Part shown: piece by piece, positions 1 through 10,813 of the stretch
Numbering within the stretch: the first letter of the stretch is position 1
Layout of the letters: every line of letters begins with the position of its first letter
NCBI GenBank assembly: GCA_016801845.1
Contig: CM028907.1
Coordinates: 23,066,598 to 23,130,597 of the forward strand
Source of the DNA: Polydactylus sextarius
Lineage: Eukaryota > Chordata > Actinopteri > Polynemidae
Direction of reading: 5' to 3'
Length of the DNA stretch: 64,000 nucleotides
Notes under the pieces: model-generated
What the model was told of the DNA's origin: nothing
The model's input: only the letters and a program-made list of their open reading frames with translations
Database searches by the model: none
Program-made: the position numbers and the translations under genes

Positions 1-3000
1 TGTTTACTCACTATTGAAAGTCAGGGCTTTTCGTCCAGACTGTCTCTATGATTTTGACAAACAAAAGTCAAAATGGATGTTGATGCACCGAAGTTTGCGA
101 GCAACTGAAAAAGTTCCCAAACCTGTCAAAGACACAACGAAGTTCCACATTTTCACTGGCTCTACATATTGACAGACGTCTTTTCCGGGTAACGCGGTCT
201 GAGAGTTGACCACTGTATAAAATCATATCAAAGGGTTGATTGGTTAGACATTGTTGAACTCGTCACAGAACTTTGTGGACCAGACTTCCAGCTAGTGGTC
301 AGTAGGGTTTTGCCACCACCTTCATGCAGACTGAAACACTGTGTGTAGAGACTTTAGCGAGAGGGCGATTGGGGTCAGCGGCATTTATAGGATGAATGTT
401 TAAGATTGGAGAGGTCCTAAATGTGTCTATTGTTGTTCGGTTCCTGCTTGGAGCTGGAAGTTCGACCGGTTTTAATTTTGTTTTTATAGAGTTGCATGTT
501 TGTAAGAAATGTTCAAGACACCTCCAATAACATTCGTAGACGGTTAAGGCTTTTAAAAAAAATACAGTATTTAGACCCCAGTGTAAATATTTCCACCTGG
601 TATTAAACAAGGTCTTGGCCTGGATACGTCATCGGGATAACAACACCTGATCTGGTCTGATCTATGTGGTCATATTTAAACCTTCTGATCCAGATCAGAA
701 ACAATGAAACTGGTCAAACTGGTCACTGAGTCAAACACCAGGTGGAAATGGTTTTCTCTGGTCACCAACCCAGAACCAGTTCATTGATTTCTGTCCAGTC
801 ATAGTCTGAGATGTCAAAACACATTTTTGGACTCTCCATTGGGTGCTAGCCAGAACCCGAGCTAACACCCGAGTCCACAAACCACCACCATCCTCAAACG
901 GAGCGTAGCCAGTGATCATCAGTAACATAAGAACAAGAGCAGATACTAACGTATTACCAAACATGGAGGTCACTAATTCTGCTCAGAGTTGACCAACATA
1001 TTAATCTGCACTGTTTACTGTTTAACCACAAGGGGGCATCAAGTGTGTATTTTTGTGTCACCAGGTTTTAGCACATGTTTGTGTTTGGTGAAGTGCTTTT
1101 CAGTCAGTGCCTCCTCTGGGAGAGATGTTATATCTTCTCCTCTGACTTTTTGCGTCTTTGTTGTGGTTTTACACCTCGTTCATATTCACAGAGGGAGCCG
1201 CCTCCTCTCCAGAAGTCACTGATTGGCGACAACTTGTAGGAACTTAACTAGGAAGGAGAGAAATACAGATTTTAATTCACCAACGACAGATTTGTCGAGC
1301 TTTGCTGAAACCTTCCTTAAATCTTTTGTGTTGTTTTTGATGTTCACCGGATGCTTATGGTTCGCCAACTCTTCATCTGCCTTCAGCTTCGACATCTTCA
1401 TTGTGCCTCCATCAAGTGCAGCGCAGTAAACCTTGATGATTTTATATGCAAAGCTTTCACCTCAAGAAACGACTGGTTTCACTTGTCTCACGCTTCTCTG
1501 GTCAGGTCATCAGTTGTCTTCATGATATGCACATAATTTTGAGTGAAAATATAATTAAAGTCTGCTTAAATTTGATACAAAAATCTCTTGAACAACTTGC
1601 TATTGGTCCATTTTTGCTATCGCTACATAGCTAATATTTGCATTAGCAGCTGTTTAATCACCAGTCTACAAAAAACAACGCAAGTTGAGCATTGAGATTC
1701 AAAGAGATACATAGTGGATGGTTATTTATTGTCCAAATAGTGAATTATTAGTGGCCAGTTGGGTTAGTTGGTTAGCATGCTAGCTTCAATTGAAGCAGAA
1801 AAGAAATAGAACTAAAGGTAAAACAATGTTGACATTAGCGTCACCTTCCGAGATAAGACTGAGGTTCGAAGCTGAACTGACAAACGTCTGTTGATTGACA
1901 AAATAACATAACAAATGTCGTCCAACACAAGCTGTTTTCACAAGATGAAAAAAAACTTTGATCGTGACCAGATGAGGAGCATCCACAAGTGTCTCCAAAT
2001 GTAAGAGCTGATCTGCAACAATAAACCATAGTGCTGTTTTACGTGTATGTATTTTTATACATTGTTTTGCATTTGTGTGCTAACTGAGGTAAAAACATCT
2101 TAAATCTTTATATCTCCTTATTGCAACACTCATCTGGAACTGATTAGCTAATGTTTTGTATTTGAAAGTTTTCAACTTTATTTAAGCACAATCAGAGTTT
2201 TTGTGATGTTTTATCTAGTGGTCGTTCTTAAAACTGCAGTGATGCTACAGTGATACTTCACTCGCTCTACTCGCTACGTCAGGTTTGTGTGGTTTTATCA
2301 AAGATTTTAGAACCAGGTTAAAAGATTGAAAGTGAAGTATCATCTTCAAACATGATGACAATACACGTCAGCGCATCAATGATTTAACATCAGACGTTTG
2401 TGAGTTAATGCTTCTAACCAGAGGAAAACGTAACCGCAACATTTCACACATGCTCACCTGAAACGTTTTGTCTCGACTTTGTTATCTTGTGTATTATGTG
2501 TAAGGTTTTCTATCTAATATATCGTCTTAATATGCAACTATTGCCATGTATGCTGTTTCTATTGAGAGACCGGTTGTTGTATGTGGCACTTTGTGTCTCT
2601 CGCTGCCGTCGACACTGATGCACTTTGGTCGTCCGTCGTCTCTGCATGACGCTGTTGTGTCTTTGTTTTTTTTTTGTTTTTTTTTTTTTAAAAAAGAAAA
2701 GACAGAAACCGAACTGAACTTTGCTTCTGAAGAAACTCGGAGGAGTCTGAGTCTTCGATCTCTCTGAAACTTTCACTACCTTCTGCTGTGGATCACATGT
2801 ATGTAAACGGCGTCTGTGCATGAAGAGCACCTCAGTGTTGAAACAAAGTCTTTATCCATATCACGTATGCACTGATCTGGAGGACAAGCTTGTAGTAACC
2901 ACAGATATATATTCTTAATTTGTTCTTCATTTATTGACAGGAATGAAAACTGTATCAGCACAAAGAGAATTTATAAAAAAAAAAAAAATCACATCAAATG

Positions 3001-3144
3001 TCAACAATAAATTATTTTATACTTTGTACGTTTTGTTGTGTGGGTTTTTTTTTGTTTTAAACAAATCATTCATATCGACGTCTACCACCTTGTCGAGTTT
3101 GGTACGAGAGCTGCTCAGTGGAGGTTCCACTTTCCAAATGTCTG

Positions 3145-3346
3145 TTTCTTTTGGTTTAGAAAAATTATTAAGTTAATTCTTCATTTTTATATACTTACAT
3201 GTAAATCATCTTTGTTTTAGAACGTGTCATTAGGACAAAACATAACTGGGTATTTGTTGAAGATCACTTAAAAAATCTCTTAAAAAAGATGACTTGGAAG
3301 CATGAGTTGTTATTATTGTTAATCACGAGTCTTTACTTGATGTTTG
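3145..3346 (+). repeat. Dispersed direct repeat, copy 1
   Basis: This segment and 5311-5503 share the order of several blocks: 'ttcttttggttta', then 'ggacaaaacataactggg', then 'gatcacttaaaaaatct', then 'ggaagcatgagttgtta' and finally 'tgatgtttggt'. Both copies are in the same orientation about 2.2 kb apart, with small indels and substitutions between the blocks. No open frame or terminal inverted repeat is evident. It is probably an old interspersed element or a local duplication. Confidence 0.7.
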
Positions 3347-5310
3347 GTCCTTGTCTGTCGCCAAGTTAATAGAAAAAAAAAACAAATTAGAGTTAAACAT
3401 TTCTACGTTGTGGATTATTTCGTTGTTTCAAAATTAAAAAAAGCTCCATCTTTTGTCAGTCGTATTCATCGCAGTTGGAGACAAGTCCAGCTTTTTTTCA
3501 AAGACTACAACGGTTCGATCCTTCACAGTCCAACATATGCCAAGATTTATTGCAGTACAGGTGATGTTTGTGATGTGGACGTGTAGTTAAAACTAGACCG
3601 GGTCCATAGTGACAATATCTTATCTGCAAAACATAAAATGTAGCTGAATTCTTTCTTGGAACGGGAGTAGCATGGAACATGAACGATGAGTTCAGCTCTG
3701 TTGGCTGAACTGTCTCTTTTTGTTCAGGCGTGACTGACGTATATCACGGCCGAGACCTTTATCTGCTGAGCTGGGACACAGCTGGTGACCACCCCCTGGT
3801 GGCTCCAACACGGCAGCGCTCCTATCTTGTTTTGAGTATTTCCTGAAAACTTGCTCCTAAAACCTGAGAGTTGGTGTCAACGTTGACTAAATCCTTTGTG
3901 TGGTCGTCTGCAGCAGATGGAGACATGAAATAAAAAGCATTGAGAGCTCACAACTTTGTCTTTGACTGTAAACTCTAGTGTTTGTCCTAATGTCAGTGAG
4001 CTCAGTGAAATCCTCCTCCAACATGTTTCTTCTCCACTGAGTCTCGGCAGCAGCTCTTCATAGTTTGAGTCTGAATCTTCTGAGTCGTCATTGTTGTTTT
4101 TGTGGCAGTGACTGCTGCTCTCTGCTTCAGTGTCGCTGCCCTTCAATCAGAGCTGGATCTTTACTTTTGTAGCTGAAGATGAAGACTCAAAACTCGACCC
4201 ATGATGCCAATGGAACGCAACGTGGGCGATTTTCACATCGGCAAATGTTTACTCCAACAGCCAATGTGAGTCTTTCTTCCAGACCATAACCACAACAACA
4301 GCTTGAGTATAGCCACAGATCTAGATGTTTAGATGTTACCTGTGTCTTTGACTTTTCAAACAAACATTTTAAGCTCCTCCTACACTCCCGACTTGACGTT
4401 GCTGCAGATTTTTTTCCATAATGTCGTTGCTCTCGAGCTGCACATGAAGATAAATGAAGGAACCAGTGGAGTAAACGATGTTTCACGGTTTTATGATTTC
4501 ATGGTTATATGGTCAGGTGGTTTATCATCACTGGTTCATTAATCAGTGCTGTTGCTAGGGTTACCAGTAGTTTGACTCATCACAGTGTTTTTAAAGTAGC
4601 ACAGACACAGGTCTGGACGCTTTCTTGAAATTAAAACGTCTCTCTTTAAATCAGAGACATTAAACTCACCCCATCCCTCTACTCCCCCACCGGCCTCCTC
4701 CCTCCCTCCCCCTCTCTGCTCCTGAGCTGAACTCGTCTTCCCCGTTTCTCCTTCTGGATCTTTTCCAAACCATCAGGGATTCCCTGAACCTCCCCCACAA
4801 CAGAAAAAACCCTGCTCTCTGCAGAGCTGGCAGCTCCCTCCTCCCCCTTTCATCCCCACTCCTCCCTCCTCCTCCTCATTTCATGATCTGCATTGCAGTG
4901 CCAGCCGTCCTCACCCACCTCCTCCACCCCTCAGGTTGATCTCTGCAGCAGTGAACAAACAGCAGGGTGATCCTCTGTTTCTGAGACCAAACATGCCTAT
5001 ACAGCCACCCACCCCCCACCCCACCCCCCACCCCCTGCTTATTTTCCACCCGCTGCATCTCTGCTTCACCCTGAAGCAGCAGCGCCCTCTACAGCCCACA
5101 CACAGGATGTCACAGCCTCAAGGATCGCCTCAGATCAGATTCTTTCATCAAATCTGAAGTTTTTGTTAAAATAAATGTTAAAACTTGAGGGTTTTTTTTT
5201 TCATTTTAGAGAATCAAACCACATCTTTAATATCAGTTTCTAATTTTATCTTTATTTCATCTCTATTGACCAACCTCTTCTTTTTGAAGAAATCTACTTT
5301 CTGTTGGCAT

Positions 5311-5503
5311 TTCTTTTGGTTTAGCCAAATTCTTAATCTTTACATATTTACACTTACCTCATCTTTTTTTTTTGTTGATCACATTAGGACAAAACATAAC
5401 TGGGGATTTGTTCAAGATCACTTAAAAAATCTTAAAAAAGACAATTTGGAAGCATGAGTTGTTATTATTATTATTATTGTTGTTTATTTTTGATGTTTGG
5501 TGT
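5311..5503 (+). repeat. Dispersed direct repeat, copy 2
   Basis: Second copy of the repeat at 3145-3346, same orientation and same block order. It carries an expanded 'ttattattatta' run near its 3' end and a T-run insertion in the middle, so the copies have drifted apart for some time. Confidence 0.7.
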
Positions 5504-5973
5504 CTATACTCATATTATTTTTATTCCTGGGCGGGGTTTCAGTTCCCTGGTGGAGTTTGGACATGGTAGATGCTAGATTGGATTGCTGTGGCTAACATGT
5601 TAGCACAGCCTAGTCTTAGTTGTTTAATGTGATGGACGCTACAACGGTGCCTTTTTTTTTTTTTTTTTTTTTTATGGTAAACATGTGTTTGCTTTTTTGG
5701 TCGTTGTTTTTAATGAGTTTGTAGCTGAGCCTACTTTGAGCCAGCTAGCAGTTTTGTAGTTAGCCATTTTAAACTGGAATTTGAGTGTAAGTAGTAGCTA
5801 ATGTAAGTAAAAATAGCAGGGTCACAATTTGAAAATACTCACATATTCAAGTAAAAGAGTCGTATTTATACACCAGTAAACCAGAAACTTCTGATCAACT
5901 TTTATTGTTTGATGATGTGGAAAAAACATTGTATAAAGACTTCAGTGTTTTCTTCCTCAGGTCTGACTGGACG

Positions 5974-5975
<2 letters not shown>

Positions 5976-6029
<54 letters not shown>

Positions 6030-6031
6030 AT
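5976..6031. repeat. (TG)n microsatellite
   Basis: Nearly pure TG dinucleotide run of about 50 bases, interrupted near its 3' end by 'tatatg' and followed by an AT-rich 'taatttaattta' stretch. Confidence 0.95.
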
Positions 6032-6756
6032 AATTTAATTTAATTACATTTATTTATTACATTTAATTACATTTTTAGCAGGTGTCACTTTTTAAAAGTG
6101 GGTGTGATTTCTGCAAGTCCTACAACCTGGAGCTAAACCGTATTTTCCGTTTTTTTCTTAGAGTTAACTGGTCTGTATGCTATTTTCATGCTAACAGCTT
6201 GTTTGGCACCACTGGTGAGCAGAGGAATGAAGTTTGATGCTAGACTGCTAGCTGTTGAGGGCTACGTCAAATACAATTTTCTGTCAGTTTTGGTTGTTCT
6301 TAGTTTAGTATTTGTTCAAAAAGGGTCTGAGATGTCATAATTGCAGTGACTTTGATTCCATGAATGTACATACATGATGGTGCCAATGTGTTATTTCGGT
6401 TTTGGTTTTGTCCAGTAGGAGGAAGTAGCAGTGGTGGCAGCCATTTTTATATACCAACTTTATGTTTGAACTTTAAGTTTAAATATAAGTATTTATAACC
6501 GTATAACAAATCTTGTTGGTTTCTCTTGAGCCCTTGGTCTTATTTGTGACCTGTTGATACATGGACTCATGTGGACTCAGAACGTGGACTCCTCAGATCC
6601 ACATCAGTCCCGCAGCTGGAGACTGGACGTGTTATTTCTCTTCAACCTCGGTGACCGCTCGGCTAACCTCTTCCTCCGACCCCCCACCCCTATCCACCTG
6701 GACCTTTTTATACCAGTCGCTGCCGGGCGTCATGGCAACAGGTGAACTCAGCTCCC

Positions 6757-6830
6757 TGATTGGCTGCTTGTCCTGTGATGAGCCGCTGTCATTCATACAC
6801 AGAAGTGCTGAGTGGACCCTCCTTTTTAAA
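6757..6830 (+). promoter_or_regulatory. Candidate promoter of the small plus-strand gene
   Basis: A CCAAT box in reverse orientation (ATTGG at 6759-6763) lies about 60 bases upstream of a TATA-like TTTTTAAA at 6823-6830. A C/T-rich stretch follows in which transcription could start near 6,850. The spacing suits a promoter for the spliced gene that begins just downstream. The assignment rests on motifs and position only. Confidence 0.4.
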
Positions 6831-6849
6831 CCCCCCCTCCCTCCCTCCT

Positions 6850-7002
6850 CCCTCAGCACTCACGGCCTCCTATTATTTAGCAGATTTGTTTTTGCGTCCT
6901 GGCTGAACCTTCTAGTTCGAGAGGAAAAAACTACAGCGGGATCATATATGTGCCTCTGCAGGGACGCCGGGGCATAACCTAACAAATGTGTGGGGTCAAT
7001 TG
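6850..7002 (+). other. Candidate non-coding first exon of the small gene
   Basis: The segment runs from the predicted transcription start to a good splice donor, TG|GTAAGG, at 7003. The next acceptor in line is the 'ctgctgcag' ending at 7336, directly before the exon that carries the start codon. The 5' boundary is a guess. The exon would be 5' UTR. Confidence 0.35.
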
Positions 7003-7354
7003 GTAAGGACTGCTTTCTGTCTGTGTGCTACTAAGTTGTGTGCTGAGGTGATGGAGCGTGAGTGGATGTGGATAACGTCAACCGGGATGCCGTGTTCCTT
7101 TTAGAACCATTTTAAACTCACTGTTAGACTCTCGATGCATTTAAGGTAAGTGCTGTGTTGGTTATGGATCAACTCGCTGATTTGGGTCAAAATCAACAAA
7201 CTTTCCATCTGGATTAATGAGTTTTGAGGTGCTGGTGATCGTGACGTCACCGATGATGATGATGATCTGCCGGCTTATTTGTTCGGTGACTCAGTAATTG
7301 ATACTTAGAGCAAACTCTTGTTGCTGGCTGCTGCAGGCCGGACGGACGAGGACG

Positions 7355-10300
7355 ATGTCAAAGTTACCTTGTTCTTTTGACAATAAGGACGTCAGCAACC
7401 GGTTAGTATGTCTGAAGGATGAGATGAAACAACTGTGGTGGTTGATTAATGAACTGAAAAGCTGCACTGAACTTTGCCGGATGGATCTACAAAGGAAGGG
7501 AAGATTTCTAGAGGTAAATATAAGAGTAAAGAGCAGACGAAGGTGAAGAAAAGAAAAGAAACGAGACAAAACAGAAGAAAAATGAAGACGACACTGAAGA
7601 ACAAACCAGAGCGTCAGTTGAAGACGGCGGCTGAGAAGACAACAACCCTGAAACCTCCAGGAGAACAGGAAGAAGCAAAAACCAGAGCCAATCAAATGAG
7701 GATAATGAAAAGGGGGAGGAGGGGTGCACAGGTTCAGCTACACAAACAATGTTACCCTCGGTACATTTAACGTCAAGCCCCGCAGGCGACAACAATGGCG
7801 TCAGCAAGGCCCGTCCACGTCGACACGTTGCTAGATTTCTCTCTGGCTGGTTTCAGTTTGCTCGAACAGCACAACGTCCAAACAATTGACAGGTTTTTTT
7901 TTTCTGTTCACCATCGCACTCAGCAGCTCACAACTGTGTATAAAACCACGAAGGTCGCAGCCTGACGCTGTTTAAAAAGCCGCGGCCGCGTTTGGTTGAG
8001 AATGCGAATCAGAGTATCTGGAGGAGACTAAAAAAAAAAAAAAAAAAAAAAAAGGAAAAACCTGTTTTACAATGGAGCTTCGGTGAGGAGTGTTACTGAG
8101 TGAGGTACTGTCCTGCTTTCTAATCCAGGCTTTATGAAGCGAAGGGAAGCCGATCAAAGCGGCGGAGAGACGGCGAAGCGTGGACGTGATTGGTCAGGTG
8201 GCTCTGTGGCCACCAGTTGTCAAAACTCGCACTAAAAGACAGTGACATGGATGACAGAATGTCGTCCATGTTAACGAATCAGTTAATTAAAGGTTAATCA
8301 GTTAATTAATTAATCCGTTAATTAAAGGTATCAGATATAAATATATTTTTAGGAATTAACCCTCAGAGTTCTGGAGCTATTTTAACCGTTTGTGCATCAT
8401 TTTTGAGTGTGGCATCTGTACTGACTATCTATTGCCAAAGTTTTTTGTATTGGTTTGACATTGTCAAAACCAAACTAAAACTAGAGCAGAGTATATACAG
8501 CAGCACTTTTTGGAGGAAGTGAATCGTCATCCATAAATGAAAAGTGTTTAGTTTTTGTATAACTGGTCGAAGTTGACAGTGATTTTACAGAGTATAACTT
8601 AGATCCCTGATGTTTGAAGATGTCACCTCATCATAGTGTTTTATGATCTTTAACAATCCAAACAATAACGTTCCAGTTCTAAGTCCTGTACTCACTAAAA
8701 CGAAACAGAAACAAGTGAAACAAGCAGCAGCAGTTGAAGTAATTTGTTGTTGTACAAACTTAGAGGTCTAGATTTTACCTGTTGAACTGTCTGATTCTCC
8801 AACCTCCAAACTTTCCAAACACGACACCAAATGTAAAAAGAAAAAAAAAAAAAAAAAACATGGCTGACTATGAGAAGTGGTGTTTGTGACGTGATTGAAG
8901 GAAAGTGAGTTTGAAAATTACAACTCCCAACAAAATTATACAATCATTATATGAAAATTATATTTTCATAATCAATATAATTGATTATGAAAATCAGTAG
9001 TCATATATTTTTGACAGATATTTTTCCTTTAACATTGTAATCACTGCCACACCTGCAAAATCAAAACGGTCTTCACTTCCTGTCTGGCAGGTTGTACATT
9101 CATCCATATTTGCATTGTATTTGTGTAGAATTTTATGATCAACATCACTAAAAGAAGTTTGATTCTAAGGATGTAGGTCTTTAATCGAAACCTGAAAGTT
9201 TGTTCCCCAGCGTCTGATTGTCTGACTCTTCTTGACCCGTCAGAGTTCAGTGCAAGAAACTCTGATCTAAATGAAGTTTTCAGTCTTGAAGTTTGGATGA
9301 AGAGAACATCTGAAGAATTTGTTAAAAGATGTCAAAAACAAAGTTGATAGGAACTTGTTTCATCCTAAATGAAACTAATGTTTGAGCTGAATTTCTTGAT
9401 GGTCCGTCCAACACTTGTTGAGATAATTTGATTGAATGAAAATCATTCTGTGAGATGTAGGAATGGTTTGTATTGTTGAGGTTTTATAATTCAACACTAA
9501 GTATAAATGAGTAATAACCACATGTCTTGGCTGCGGTTCCTTTCAGGTTTCCCAAGGGGACGCTACTGAGAAGCTGGCTCACCAAGTCGCGGCCCAGGTT
9601 ACTGCTGCTGATCGCAGGGTTGAAGAGGCCTCAGGTGACACTCATGAGGAGGAAAAGGATGAAGCGCACAAAAGTAGCAAAGGCCACGTAAGCGGTAAAT
9701 ATGGCTTATGTTGCATGGAGGAATGCTGAACCCCAACATCGACGAAAACACACGGACGTAAACATGATGCTGGCACGGCAGGTTGTGTTACTGTTGTAAG
9801 GCTGGTCGAGGAATGGATATAACAATAATGTTATCTGAAAACATGCTAAATTTCTTTTAGATCAAAACAATGAAAGATCAGTGAGCTAATATTCCTGTTT
9901 AAAAGAAAATGTCTTTAGTTTAATTATCATTATCAATGAAACGTTCATACAACTTTATCACCCTACAGAGAAATTTTCAAACTGATGCTAACGTTTGCTC
10001 AGTTTTTTTCATGACAACAAATGACACAAATATTCAGGAGGTTTCAACAGAAAGTCCATATCAAATCCAGCAAACTACATAGTTAAATCAGATTTTTTAA
10101 AGCAGTTGCACACAAAAAAATCTGTGTCTCTTTGACGCTACTTGGCAGACACAAGACCAGTTGAAATAAATCATTAAAAACAACAAGATACAAAACTGGA
10201 TACTCACAGTAAAACCACAACACTGGACATTTTTGGACATATCCAGGGTAATGTAAAGTTAAAAGCTTCAGCAGTCAAGAACTTAACTCACCAAGAGCAT

Positions 10301-10813
10301 CTCCAGCGGTGGAAAGTGATGCCATCGTCAGCTGTTGTTTTGCTTCTTCTTAAGTTGCTAATGCTAAATGCATCATGTCCCTGTAGTGTCCAGTCTTACC
10401 TGAAAAAGTAGCGCTTTTCAGAGAGGTTTCATAATCTCATCATCATTCGCGGTAATGGGGTTTTGCGTTTAGCTTGTGGTTGTTGATGAGATAAATGTTG
10501 AGTTCACTTGACGTTTTTCCAACTTAGTCTGTATTTTTATCTTCGTGTCTGTCTGTTTGGATTTTCTCGCTCACTTTGTTTTGTTCTGTAGAAGTGTCGA
10601 ATGATGAAAACCCAACACATTTGCTTTGTTGTTCCAGAACCTGCAGCCGGATGCCCCACTTCACCTGAGTCCTTAATGAAGAGGATGCTCTTGTTAGACA
10701 TAGTAGACAAAGAAAAGGACGACCTGTGTGTTGGATCTTTGCCCCTGCAACGAACTAAAATCCAGGAACCACAAAACAGAGCAGAGCCACAGAGACTGAG
10801 ACCTCCAGACTAA
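7355..10813 (+). CDS. Predicted spliced gene, 160-aa protein of unknown function
   Basis: I do not recognise this protein. The model has three coding exons: 7355-7513 (acceptor ending at 7336, donor GAG|GTAAAT), 9547-9694 (acceptor 'cctttcag', donor GCG|GTAAAT) and 10638-10813 (acceptor 'gttgttccag', stop TAA). Phases join exactly (0, then 1) into a continuous 160-codon frame. Residues about 1-53 look helical and possibly coiled-coil, with regularly spaced Leu in LVCLKDEMKQL and LINELKS and a Cys pair in SCTELC. The second exon is acidic and Ala/Glu-rich. The C-terminus holds SPESLMKRMLLLDIVDKEKD and then a Gln/Pro/Arg-rich tail. An alternative donor at 9688 (CAC|GTAAGC) would cause early termination. 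The gene converges on pex6. The splice logic supports a real gene, but each exon is short and chance openness is possible. Confidence 0.5.
8278..8335. repeat. AT-rich short tandem repeat (gttaattaa units)
   Basis: Repeats of 'gttaattaa' and 'aaaggttaatca' alternate over about 55 bases. It is a local slippage-type repeat in an intron of the predicted small gene. Confidence 0.7.

Larger units (their letters stand above)
1..6500. other. Left flank without a supportable gene
   Basis: No open frame here has coding character, recognisable motifs or consistent splice sites on either strand. The stretch holds homopolymer runs, a C/T-rich block around 4,670-5,050, a dispersed repeat pair and a TG microsatellite (both listed separately). 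A plus-strand AATAAA at 3006-3011 follows about 500 bases of moderately mixed sequence and could mark the 3' end of a gene lying further left, but nothing else supports this. Confidence 0.6.

Noticed and set aside
6561..6977. 138-codon plus-strand frame
   Set aside because: Composition is not coding-like, it spans the promoter-like motifs, and no recognisable motif is present.
9547..9687. Donor CAC|GTAAGC at 9688 for the small gene's second coding exon
   Set aside because: It looks stronger, but the phase it leaves gives a stop 13 codons into the next exon. The donor at 9695 keeps a long frame. I keep it as a possible alternative.
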